Source of the DNA: Alkalinema pantanalense
GTDB taxonomy: Bacteria > Cyanobacteriota > Cyanobacteriia > Leptolyngbyales > Leptolyngbyaceae
Direction of reading: 5' to 3'
NCBI RefSeq assembly: GCF_050753345.1
Contig: NZ_JBLZFX010000004.1
Span: forward strand, 1 to 64,000
DNA length: 64,000 bases
A program made the translations under genes and the position numbers. Of this stretch, positions 33,964 to 40,181 are shown piece by piece (the stretch's first letter is position 1; every line of letters begins with the position of its first letter). The notes beneath the pieces are model-generated. The model was not told where the DNA came from and ran no database searches. It saw only the letters and a program-made list of their open reading frames with translations.

Positions 33964-34452
33964 ATGCTTAAGAGATTCTTTTGGCTGGCCGTAACCGCCG
34001 TATTCTTTACTTTTCAATTCATCCAAGGGGCACAGGCAGCCGAGTTGGACGCAAAGATTCGGACAGTTCCCCTCAATTCCTCTGGGGATACTGTTACTCT
34101 AAGCCTCAAGCAGGTTTCCCAAGGGAAGCGGTTGTTCCAGTATGCCTGTGCCCAATGCCACGTTGGTGGAATTACCAAAACGGATCCCAACGTTGGGTTG
34201 GATCCTGAAGCATTGTCTTTGGCAACCCCCAACCGTAATAGTATTGAAGCCCTGATCGACTACATGAAAGATCCGACTTCCTATGATGGGACTGAGTCGA
34301 TCTCGGAAGTTCACCCAAGCTTGAAGAGTGCGGATATCTTCCCCGAAATGCGCAACTTGACTGATGATGATCTGTTTGACATTGCAGGTCACATCCTGTT
34401 GCAACCCAAGGTTGTTGGCGATCGTTGGGGTGGCGGTAAGATCTACTTCTAG
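33964..34452 (+). CDS. psbV: Photosystem II cytochrome c550
   Basis: PsbV is an extrinsic haem protein on the lumenal face of photosystem II that stabilises the Mn4CaO5 cluster and chloride binding. The 162-residue precursor has a signal peptide ending QGAQA before AELDAKIRTVPLN. The haem site is CAQCH with its axial His, and the second axial ligand is the His in SEVHPSLKSADIFP. The C-terminus DRWGGGKIYF is the usual end of PsbV. A strong ribosome-binding site (AAGGAG, six bases before the ATG at 33964) fits an abundant protein. psbV2 follows after 262 bp, with a probable terminator between. Confidence 0.98.
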   Translation: MLKRFFWLAVTAVFFTFQFIQGAQAAELDAKIRTVPLNSSGDTVTLSLKQVSQGKRLFQYACAQCHVGGITKTDPNVGLDPEALSLATPNRNSIEALIDYMKDPTSYDGTESISEVHPSLKSADIFPEMRNLTDDDLFDIAGHILLQPKVVGDRWGGGKIYF

Positions 34453-34573
34453 GAATTCAGGTAGGAATTCAGTAATAGGTTTAGGCATTCTTCAACTTAG
34501 CAACGATAGTGTTTTCGTCTAGACCGTTAAGTTGAAAGCTGTTGTTAGAGTCATCATTCAATAATTTGGGAGG

Positions 34574-34613
34574 AAAGTCGATTTTTGCAGATGCAGAGAT
34601 CGGCTTTTCTTTC
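34574..34613 (+). terminator. Probable terminator or attenuator after psbV
   Basis: AAAGTCGAT (34574-34582) pairs with ATCGGCTTT (34599-34607), with one G-T wobble, over a 16-base loop and runs into TCTTT. It lies between psbV and psbV2 and may limit read-through, giving less psbV2 than psbV transcript. Confidence 0.6.
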
Positions 34614-34694
34614 AATTTGAGGTCGATCGTTCACTGGTCAAGCTCAATTCCAGATCCATTTCATGATGCACTGTTCGTTTTTCCACCCCCTCTC

Positions 34695-34714
34695 CGAACT
34701 GTTTCAACAGTTCG
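34695..34714 (+). promoter_or_regulatory. Palindrome immediately before the psbV2 start codon
   Basis: CGAACTGTT-TC-AACAGTTCG is a perfect 9-bp inverted repeat ending one base before the ATG at 34715, in the position where a ribosome-binding site would sit. It could be an operator or an RNA hairpin that limits initiation; the second ATG at 34727 is 12 bases further on. Confidence 0.45.
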
Positions 34715-35242
34715 ATGCAAAAAACGATGTTGATAACATTCACAAATCGCTTACGACGCAATTGTCTGCTAGGTATTTTGCTGGCATTGATTTTGCCAGG
34801 AATCGTCCTATTTGCAACTCCAGCTCAAGCCGCTTTGGATCCCTATGTGGCGCAATATCTCAAGGTTCTGCCGAGTGGGGCTGCCAGTTTACCGATCGAT
34901 AGTACTGGAGCCACCCGAGAAGTCACCTACTCAGAGTTGTTACAGGGTAAAACACTCTTTTCTCAAAATTGCCAAAGTTGCCACGTTGGCGGTTCCACTC
35001 TCGCCAATCCAGTCGTTTCTCTGGCATTGCCTGCTTTGCAAGCAGCTACACCACCTCGGGATACCGTGAATGCCTTAGTCACCTATATGCGCCATCCGCT
35101 TGCCTACGATGGCAGTGATGAAAACTTCTTTTGCCGGGAAGTAGGTGAAAATTGGCTATCCCAGGCAGAGGTGGAAAGTATTGCTGCATTTATTCTGCGT
35201 GCTGCTGAAGTTGCACCGGGTTGGGGCCGATCGCCCATGTAG
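34715..35242 (+). CDS. psbV2: Cytochrome c550-like protein PsbV2
   Basis: PsbV2 is a lumenal c-type cytochrome paralogous to PsbV and present in a subset of cyanobacteria, where it usually lies next to psbV; its exact role is not settled. The 175-residue precursor has a signal peptide (LLGILLALILPGIVLFATPAQA) and a CQSCH haem site in SQNCQSCHVGGSTL. The sequence then parallels PsbV (PPRDTVNALVTYMRHPLAYDGSDE with LAALID/DPTSYDG in psbV) but diverges at the C-terminus, ending GWGRSPM. The ATG at 34715 or 34727 gives a valid signal peptide; the second lacks four residues. No classical ribosome-binding site is visible because a palindrome occupies that position. Confidence 0.92.
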   Translation: MQKTMLITFTNRLRRNCLLGILLALILPGIVLFATPAQAALDPYVAQYLKVLPSGAASLPIDSTGATREVTYSELLQGKTLFSQNCQSCHVGGSTLANPVVSLALPALQAATPPRDTVNALVTYMRHPLAYDGSDENFFCREVGENWLSQAEVESIAAFILRAAEVAPGWGRSPM

Positions 35243-35294
35243 CCGATCGCTTAGACAGGCGATCGCGCAGCCCAAAAAACTCGAAAAAACCTAC

Positions 35295-35331
35295 GACAAC
35301 TTGTCCTACGACAACCTGTCTAAGATATGAT
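35295..35331 (+). promoter_or_regulatory. petE promoter with two tandem palindromic sites
   Basis: CTACGACAACYTGTC is repeated twice with a period of 15. Each copy holds an inverted repeat: GACAA-C-TTGTC (35295-35305) and GACA-ACC-TGTC (35310-35320). A -10-like TATGAT follows at 35326-35331, so a protein bound here would cover the -35 region. The likely 5' leader to the ATG at 35369 is about 30 bases. A weaker GAC-N6-GTC lies about 85 bp before the petJ start. Confidence 0.55.
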
Positions 35332-35368
35332 GGCCTATGGAACGGTTTTAGTATCCGAGGGATCGATA

Positions 35369-35773
35369 ATGAAAGCTTTTGCTAAGGTTGGTCGTCAGCT
35401 TGTCGTTGCAGCAGTTGCAGTAGTCCTAGTTGTCGGCAGCTTCTTCTTCAGTGCTGCTTCCGCCGAAGCAGCCAACACGACGGTGAAGATGGGCACAACG
35501 AAAGGTTTAGTATTTGAACCAGCTGTTGTTAACATCAAACCTGGCGATACGGTGACTTGGGACGTCGGACAATTGCCTCCCCACAACGTGCAATTTGATA
35601 AAGTTCCTGGTGGAGACAGCGCACTGGCTGCGTCTCTGTCCCACAAGTCTTTAGAAGGCTCTGGAAAAACCTTTTCCGTGACTTTCCCTTCTGATGCACC
35701 TGCGGGTGAATACAGTTACTTCTGCATGCCTCACCGGGGCGCAGGCATGGTAGGTAAGGTTGTGGTCAACTAG
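35369..35773 (+). CDS. petE: Plastocyanin
   Basis: Plastocyanin is the copper protein that carries electrons in the thylakoid lumen from cytochrome b6f to photosystem I and to terminal oxidase. The 134-residue precursor has a signal peptide ending SAEA before ANTTVKMG. All four copper ligands are present: His in LPPHNVQF, then Cys, His and Met in YFCMPHRGAGMVGKVVV. A GAGGG ribosome-binding site six bases upstream supports the ATG at 35369 over an in-frame ATG 14 codons earlier. Tandem palindromes lie at its promoter and a very strong terminator lies 150 bp beyond its stop. petJ, the copper-free alternative carrier, is the next gene. Confidence 0.97.
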   Translation: MKAFAKVGRQLVVAAVAVVLVVGSFFFSAASAEAANTTVKMGTTKGLVFEPAVVNIKPGDTVTWDVGQLPPHNVQFDKVPGGDSALAASLSHKSLEGSGKTFSVTFPSDAPAGEYSYFCMPHRGAGMVGKVVVN

Positions 35774-35926
35774 TGATCAGCCCCCAAAGCATTAGGGTTT
35801 GGTTGCGCTAAGTCATTTGCCTCAAAAACTATTTCCCTGAAAAAGTCTTTGCGGTTGGATTCAGTTAACGTAAAGCACAACAAGAAACTGAAAGAGTTCT
35901 ATAGGTGTTCAACTAGGAATTCGAGC

Positions 35927-35966
35927 AAGAAGGGAGATGCTAATCACAGCATCTCCCTTCTTTTTT
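35927..35966 (+). terminator. Strong intrinsic terminator of petE
   Basis: AAGAAGGGAGATGCT (35927-35941) and AGCATCTCCCTTCTT (35948-35962) form a perfect 15-bp stem with a 6-base loop, followed by an uninterrupted T-tract to 35966. This should separate petE from petJ. Confidence 0.92.
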
Positions 35967-35993
35967 GATCTGGCACCTTTTTGATCTGGCACC
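35962..35993. repeat. 16-bp direct repeat, two copies, after the petE terminator
   Basis: TTTTTGATCTGGCACC is repeated exactly, head to tail. The first copy shares its T residues with the terminator tail. The remaining bases to the petJ start (35994-36119) contain the GAC-N6-GTC site and otherwise nothing I recognise. Confidence 0.8.
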
Positions 35994-36119
35994 TGTTGGC
36001 TGGTACCGTTGCTAGAGTTGTATGGTGTGCAGATGACAGAGTAGTCGCCAGAGTTCTAGGCGGAATACACGAGTTGGTATAGTGGTTTTGTGGATTTTTT
36101 GGGTTGTGGGAGAAAGGCT

Positions 36120-36614
36120 GTGGGACTCTTGAAAAGACTGATCACGATCGTGTTTGCCCTGGGGTGTTTCAGTCTTGGTTGGCCGTTATCCACACCCGCC
36201 GTAATGGGTTCTCCTGCTCCATCGCCAAAACCATCCGTCAGCCCCACTCCCTCCGCAACACCTTCCCTCGGCCAAAAAATTTTCAATTCCAATTGCTCGG
36301 CCTGTCATATTGGCGGCAATAACGTGATTTTGGCTGAAAAAAATCTCCACCTCGATACCCTGCAAAAGTACGAGATGGATTCGATCGTGGCGATTAAGAA
36401 CCAAGTCATCCACGGCAAAAATGCCATGCCTGCCTTTTCCGATAATTTAACCTTAGAGGAAATTGAGGCAGTGGCCCGTTATGTTCTTAGCCAAGCCGCC
36501 CAAGATTGGAAAGATAGCTCGATCGACCTCCAATCGCTACAGATGGCTAGCCCACGGGACAAGGATAAAGACAAGCCCAGTTCCGCTAAAAAAACCAACG
36601 GCGTTGGGTCTTAG
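36120..36614 (+). CDS. petJ: Cytochrome c6-type protein with Pro/Ser linker
   Basis: Cytochrome c6 can replace plastocyanin as lumenal electron carrier to photosystem I. The haem domain is typical: NCSACHIGGNNVI, the Met ligand in GKNAMPAF, and RYVLSQAAQDW. The N-terminal part is not. After a short hydrophobic segment (LLKRLITIVFALGC...) there is a ~20-residue Pro/Ser linker (SPAPSPKPS, then VSPTPSATPS) before the domain, and the C-terminus has a Lys/Asp/Ser tail of ~28 residues after the usual end. The hydrophobic segment contains ALGC, a weak lipobox, and no clear Ala-x-Ala site. The protein may be membrane-tethered. Two GTG starts fit, 36120 (preceded by AGAAAGG) and 36090; no ATG is in frame upstream. 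Its 3' end overlaps the convergent DUF1997 gene by 29 bp. Confidence 0.85.
   Translation: MGLLKRLITIVFALGCFSLGWPLSTPAVMGSPAPSPKPSVSPTPSATPSLGQKIFNSNCSACHIGGNNVILAEKNLHLDTLQKYEMDSIVAIKNQVIHGKNAMPAFSDNLTLEEIEAVARYVLSQAAQDWKDSSIDLQSLQMASPRDKDKDKPSSAKKTNGVGS
36586..36607 (-). terminator. Terminator-like hairpin inside the last codons of the DUF1997 gene
   Basis: On the minus strand CCAAC-GCC-GTTGG (36607-36595) is followed by seven T residues (36594-36588) and the TAG stop. The T-tract encodes the final Phe residues. The stem is only 5 bp, so strength is uncertain. Confidence 0.55.
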
Positions 36615-37281
36615 GCATCGTCAATCCGTAGGTGCTGTGAAAATCTGTTTGAACCTTATGGGTCAAGCGTCGAGACACTTGGCGAATAATTTGATCGAGC
36701 AAGTGATCACCCGTAGCCTGAATTAATGACTTCGGCAAAGCTTGGATAAACTTGGGAAATTGAAGATGGACTGTCAGATCCAAATGCCATTGCACACGGG
36801 TCATTTTGGAGATTTTATCTAATTGGGCTTCATTGCCTTGGGAGCCATCGCCTAAGCTGCTCTCTGATCCATGGGCTTCGCTAGGATCGTGCTCCACTAA
36901 CTCCATGGAAGCTTTGAAATCTACCTCATAGCCAGGAGCTAAAAAGCCCGGAACGGGGATGGTTTCGATGCGATAGACCCCTTCTTCCTGGGGCAATAGG
37001 TCAAGGCCAATTTTAGGCTCGATTTCATAACCCAGTGCACCGTAATGCCCAATCGTTAAAATATAGCCCGTATTGCCGATCGGATCCGCTTGCATGGGTT
37101 GGGCACAGCGACGAAACCACTCTGAATGTTTGTCCAAATAGCTAGCTACCATGGCTGCATCGGCATACATTTCCATGCAGTCCACAAAAATCGTGTGAAA
37201 TTTGGTAGTTGGCTCAATGGTTGGCTCGGCCACAATATCGACAAAGGAATCAAAGGTGCGATCATTCGGCTGGGCTTGCAT
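36586..37281 (-). CDS. DUF1997 domain-containing protein
   Basis: This 231-residue protein is a member of DUF1997, a family shared by cyanobacteria and plastids. Recognisable parts are the N-terminal strand FHTIFVDCMEMYADAAMVASYLDKHSEWFRRCAQPM, GYILTIGHYGALGYEIEPKIGLDLLPQEEGVYRIETIPVPGFLAPGY, and VQWHLDLTVHLQFPKFIQALP near the C-terminus. A variable Ser/Gly/Glu insert lies at about 140-160. The repeated beta strands suggest a lipid- or pigment-binding barrel, but function is unknown. It overlaps petJ tail to tail by 29 bp, and a stem plus seven T residues coincide with its last codons and stop. Confidence 0.85.
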   Translation of the reverse strand: MQAQPNDRTFDSFVDIVAEPTIEPTTKFHTIFVDCMEMYADAAMVASYLDKHSEWFRRCAQPMQADPIGNTGYILTIGHYGALGYEIEPKIGLDLLPQEEGVYRIETIPVPGFLAPGYEVDFKASMELVEHDPSEAHGSESSLGDGSQGNEAQLDKISKMTRVQWHLDLTVHLQFPKFIQALPKSLIQATGDHLLDQIIRQVSRRLTHKVQTDFHSTYGLTMPKTQRRWFF

Positions 37282-37635
37282 AATCAGTTCCGCTCAGGAC
37301 ACATTGTCGGGGCAGCAACAAGATTCTCCTAGACGCGATCGATCAATTAAATTTCGATCGTCTGAGGTGACTTCTTGGAGGGTCACTCATGACATCTAGA
37401 ATTGCATGACGCCAGTTATGCACTTTGTAAGCAACATAACCAGTGGGTCTCAACTATCCTAGCGGCTGCCTTACCGGGTACGCTACCAGCATAACTTGGT
37501 GAATTCCGCAACGAAGGTGGAGAAATCACCGAAAAACAACCTCAAGAATTCCTGCGGTATCTTGGAAATCGGTGAGATTGCCATACTAAATCAAGATCGC
37601 CATCTTAGCAGAGGAAATTAGTTAGAGGGACAGGT
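37282..37635. other. Divergent intergenic region, DUF1997 / NAD(P)-binding gene
   Basis: A 354-base gap between divergent genes. An imperfect inverted repeat (AGACGCGATCGA with TCGATCGTCT, about 37331-37363) lies near the DUF1997 side. No small gene or RNA was recognised. Confidence 0.35.
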
Positions 37636-38295
37636 ATGAAGGCATTTGTGGCAGGGGCTACAGGAGAAACCGGGCGACGCATTGTACAGCAATTGGTCGA
37701 TCGCGGCATTCCTGTGCGGGCATTGGTGCGAGATGTGGAAAAGGCGAAAACAATATTGCCTGCTTCGGTAGAAGTGGTGACAGGGGATGTGCTGCAAGCG
37801 GGGTCATTAGCAGCGGCGATCGGAGATGCCACGGCGATTTTTTGTGCGACAGGGGCACGGCCAAGTTTGGATCCGACTCAGCCTTACTTAGTAGATTTTG
37901 AAGGCACTAAAAATTTAGTCAATGCTGCTAAATCCCAAGGAGTTGAGCATTTCGTTCTGGTTACCTCCCTGTGCGTGTCTAAGCTTTTGCATCCGTTAAA
38001 TTTATTCTGGGCTATTCTCGTTTGGAAAAAATGGGCTGAGGAATACCTGCAGCGCAGCGGCTTGGTCTACACGATCGTGCGTCCCGGTGGGCTAAAAAAC
38101 GAAGACAATAGCGATGCAATTGTGATGTCCAATGCCGATACGTTGTTCGAAGGGAGTATTCCCCGCACCAAGGTAGCCCAGGTCTGTGTAGAAGCTGCTC
38201 TGGCTACGGAAGCTAAGAATAAAGTTGTGGAAATTGTGGCAAAACCCGATGCACCGCACAAGTCCTTCGGAGAATTGTTCAGTGCGATCGGGTAA
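37636..38295 (+). CDS. NAD(P)-binding atypical short-chain dehydrogenase (NmrA/SDR-a5-like)
   Basis: The 219-residue protein has an N-terminal Rossmann motif, MKAFVAGATGETGRRIVQQL (TGxxGxxG type, residues 7-14), an Arg in VRALVRDVEKA that suggests NADP(H), and the later strands VVTGDVL, AIFCATGARP and FVLVTSL. The active-site Tyr-x3-Lys of classical SDRs is not present in its usual place; YTIVRPGGLKNED is the typical late segment of the atypical plant/cyanobacterial group that includes Tic62 and related chlorophyll or redox-sensing proteins. The ATG at 37636 starts directly on the first strand. Substrate is unknown. Confidence 0.87.
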   Translation: MKAFVAGATGETGRRIVQQLVDRGIPVRALVRDVEKAKTILPASVEVVTGDVLQAGSLAAAIGDATAIFCATGARPSLDPTQPYLVDFEGTKNLVNAAKSQGVEHFVLVTSLCVSKLLHPLNLFWAILVWKKWAEEYLQRSGLVYTIVRPGGLKNEDNSDAIVMSNADTLFEGSIPRTKVAQVCVEAALATEAKNKVVEIVAKPDAPHKSFGELFSAIG

Positions 38296-38328
38296 TCCCC
38301 AATGGCCCAGCCTGGTTCTAAACGGCCT

Positions 38329-38721
38329 TTAGATCAAAAAGCGATCGAGGGCTGCTTTTAGTTCGTCAATCTCGGTTTCAATATCCCCTTCCTTGGCTGC
38401 ACGGGCAATGCACTCCGTCAAATGTTCATCCAGAATGATCCGACCGACTCGATCGAGGGCACCCCGTACTGCTGCAATTTGTACCAGTACATCTGGACAA
38501 GAGCGATTTTCTTGCAGCATGGTCTTGATACCCCGAATATGCCCCTCAATGCGAGATAAACGATTAACTAACCTTCGGGTTGATTCTTCGCTATGAATGT
38601 GGCTGTGGGGATGGATAGGGCTGTGGGAATGGTCAGAGTTATGGGCGGGGGGACTAGGATGATGAACGTGGGGGGGAGGCAGTAATGAATCGTGAGAAGA
38701 AGAACGGTCAGTTTGGGTCAT
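38329..38721 (-). CDS. CsoR/RcnR family metal-sensing repressor with His-rich N-terminus (InrS-like)
   Basis: This family (DUF156) forms helical tetramers that leave DNA on binding Cu(I), Ni(II) or Co(II). The core (STRRLVNRLSRIEGHIRGIKTMLQENRSCPDVLVQIAAVRGALDRVGRIILDEHLTECI) keeps the Cys-His-Cys metal site: Cys in SCPDVL, His and Cys in DEHLTEC. Before it is an N-terminal tail of ~45 residues unusually rich in His (about 11, as HVHH, HSH, HPHSHIHS). Cyanobacterial nickel sensor InrS also uses an N-terminal His, so Ni(II) is as likely as Cu(I). The start is placed at ATG 38721, with AAGGA five bases before it; an ATG at 38778 gives 19 more residues. It lies ~1.7 kb from petJ. Confidence 0.85.
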   Translation of the reverse strand: MTQTDRSSSHDSLLPPPHVHHPSPPAHNSDHSHSPIHPHSHIHSEESTRRLVNRLSRIEGHIRGIKTMLQENRSCPDVLVQIAAVRGALDRVGRIILDEHLTECIARAAKEGDIETEIDELKAALDRFLI

Positions 38722-39147
38722 CGATCCTTGGAAGTTGGCTGGATTTATCCTCTTAGTGTAGTGCGATCGTCTGAGCATAGGCTGTGTTCATCCCATGGGT
38801 GAGGCGATCGTGCCTGCTGGCCAATTCCGGTGGGATTCAGCCTTCAAAAATGCGTATAGAAATAATGCCTATAAAAAATAATGCTTATAAAAAAACCTCT
38901 GGCTTCGTCACACCATGCACGATCGCAGAGGTTATTGAATGCAGTGTTTTCCAAAAGTTACCAAGTGACTAACCTGGTCAGGGCGCATTCTAACGTGATT
39001 CCCCACCCACGAGCTTCATCAGTAGTGCACTTTTTGAAAATGCTTTTCCAGACGGGCGATCTCGTTTCATGAATTGCGTATCCTTAATCGTGCGTATTGA
39101 TCGCAATATATTGATCATGAGCTAACCAAACCAGATGCAGGAATCGT
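38722..39147. other. Intergenic region with a hairpin and short repeats
   Basis: About 425 bases upstream of the metal-sensor gene. Near 38863-38890 the sequence AATAATGCYTATAAAA is tandemly repeated, leading into the terminator listed separately. I saw no C-tract/G-tract operator of the CsoR type and no small gene. Confidence 0.4.
38889..38933 (-). terminator. Intrinsic terminator after the hypothetical membrane protein gene
   Basis: On the minus strand AACCTCTG (38933-38926) pairs with CAGAGGTT (38901-38894) over a 24-base loop and is followed by a T-tract (complement of 38889-38895). It lies ~215 bp past the stop of the gene at 39148. Confidence 0.7.
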
Positions 39148-39777
39148 TTAACGATCGATGGGAGGTTTACTGGAAGGTGAAGAAAGTTGGGCCGCCGGGG
39201 ATTTGCCCTGCATTTCCTGCCAGTAAAAATAGCCATTCCAGCCTGCTGCGGCAATAAACAACAGCAACGATAGCCAATAACCGATCTCATAGGTTGTACC
39301 AATCATATTTTCTAGACCGATGTTGGCACCGTTACCGTTACCTGACTTTTTCAGTTGCTCCGTTAGGCCACCGTCAATTCCCAACTTAAGAAACAGTAAG
39401 AGCACGGCTCCCAAGCCTCCGATCGCGGTTTGAACCAAGAGTTGCTGCTGGATCGCCACAAAGCCAACGGCCACACCCGCACAGGCCACAGCAAAAACCA
39501 CCCCAGCTAAGGCATTGCCTGGAACCGACTCTCCCTTCTTCGTGGCCCGACTTGTTGAGGGGGAATTGGGTTGAGAAGGATTCGTTGTGCTGAGGGCATC
39601 CCAATTCGGGGTGGTAATTTTTTTCCCAGTGGCCACCTCGAACCCCGTCATCTTCACTAAAGGAATTTCCTGCCCTGGGCCTTTACAGGAAATTGTGACA
39701 AACGGCATGAAAAAGCAGATTAAAACAAGTGCAAAGAGAGCCGGAGAGACTTTGGTCAGTGGGTTTTTGAGGGCCAT
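39148..39777 (-). CDS. Hypothetical protein with four predicted membrane segments
   Basis: I do not recognise this 209-residue protein. It has a hydrophobic segment near the N-terminus (PALFALVLICFFMPFVTISC), a Ser/Thr/Asn/Pro-rich loop of ~50 residues, two close hydrophobic segments in the middle (AGVVFAVACAGVAVGFVA and TAIGGLGAVLLLFLKLG) and a fourth (YWLSLLLFIAAAGWNGYFY), then a Ser/Pro-rich tail. The FVTISCKGPGQEIPLVKMTGFEVATG stretch after the first segment may be a small extracytoplasmic piece. The start is placed at the ATG at 39777; a TTG at 39807 is possible. It stands alone and is followed by a probable terminator. Confidence 0.7.
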   Translation of the reverse strand: MALKNPLTKVSPALFALVLICFFMPFVTISCKGPGQEIPLVKMTGFEVATGKKITTPNWDALSTTNPSQPNSPSTSRATKKGESVPGNALAGVVFAVACAGVAVGFVAIQQQLLVQTAIGGLGAVLLLFLKLGIDGGLTEQLKKSGNGNGANIGLENMIGTTYEIGYWLSLLLFIAAAGWNGYFYWQEMQGKSPAAQLSSPSSKPPIDR

Positions 39778-40181
39778 AAAATCTTGGGTTCCATTTCTAG
39801 GCTTCAAGGTGAAGACTTTTGATTAATTTGCCTCGATCTTACGGGTTCTGAACAGAAAGCCAGAAAAGTTTATGTCATCTGGGCGCGGTTCAACCCATGC
39901 GATTGACTTTTGTTGAATCGAACCATCTGTCAAGAACAATCTCTAACAATGCGCTTTAATCATGAGATTTAGTAACAAGGTTGAATAACAGGACTAAAAG
40001 TGAGTTTTCCGAACTACCCGATACTCTATGAACCTGCCAGAATGGGCATATGGTTGGGGTCGATCGCGGTATGGTCGATTGCGTTATGGTCGCTCGAGGT
40101 AGGCTTGATCGGCTGTGTCGATTCAGGCTTTCGATCTCTGTGTCGATTCGATCTCTGTGTCGATAAGTGTCTAAGATATCT
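39778..40181. other. Intergenic region upstream of htrA-like gene
   Basis: About 400 bases. Apart from the 17-bp tandem repeat next to the HtrA start and scattered TATGGTCG words near 40070-40095, I saw no hairpin, RNA gene or small gene. Confidence 0.35.
40131..40164. repeat. 17-bp tandem repeat, two copies, at the HtrA start
   Basis: TCGATCTCTGTGTCGAT is repeated exactly at 40131-40147 and 40148-40164, ending 17 bases before the chosen start codon, so it lies in the leader or ribosome-binding region. Confidence 0.8.

Noticed and set aside
34453..34573. Direct repeat GGTAGGAATTCAG-like after psbV as a mobile element end
   Set aside because: Only a short GGAATTCAG duplication was seen, with no terminal inverted repeat or transposase.
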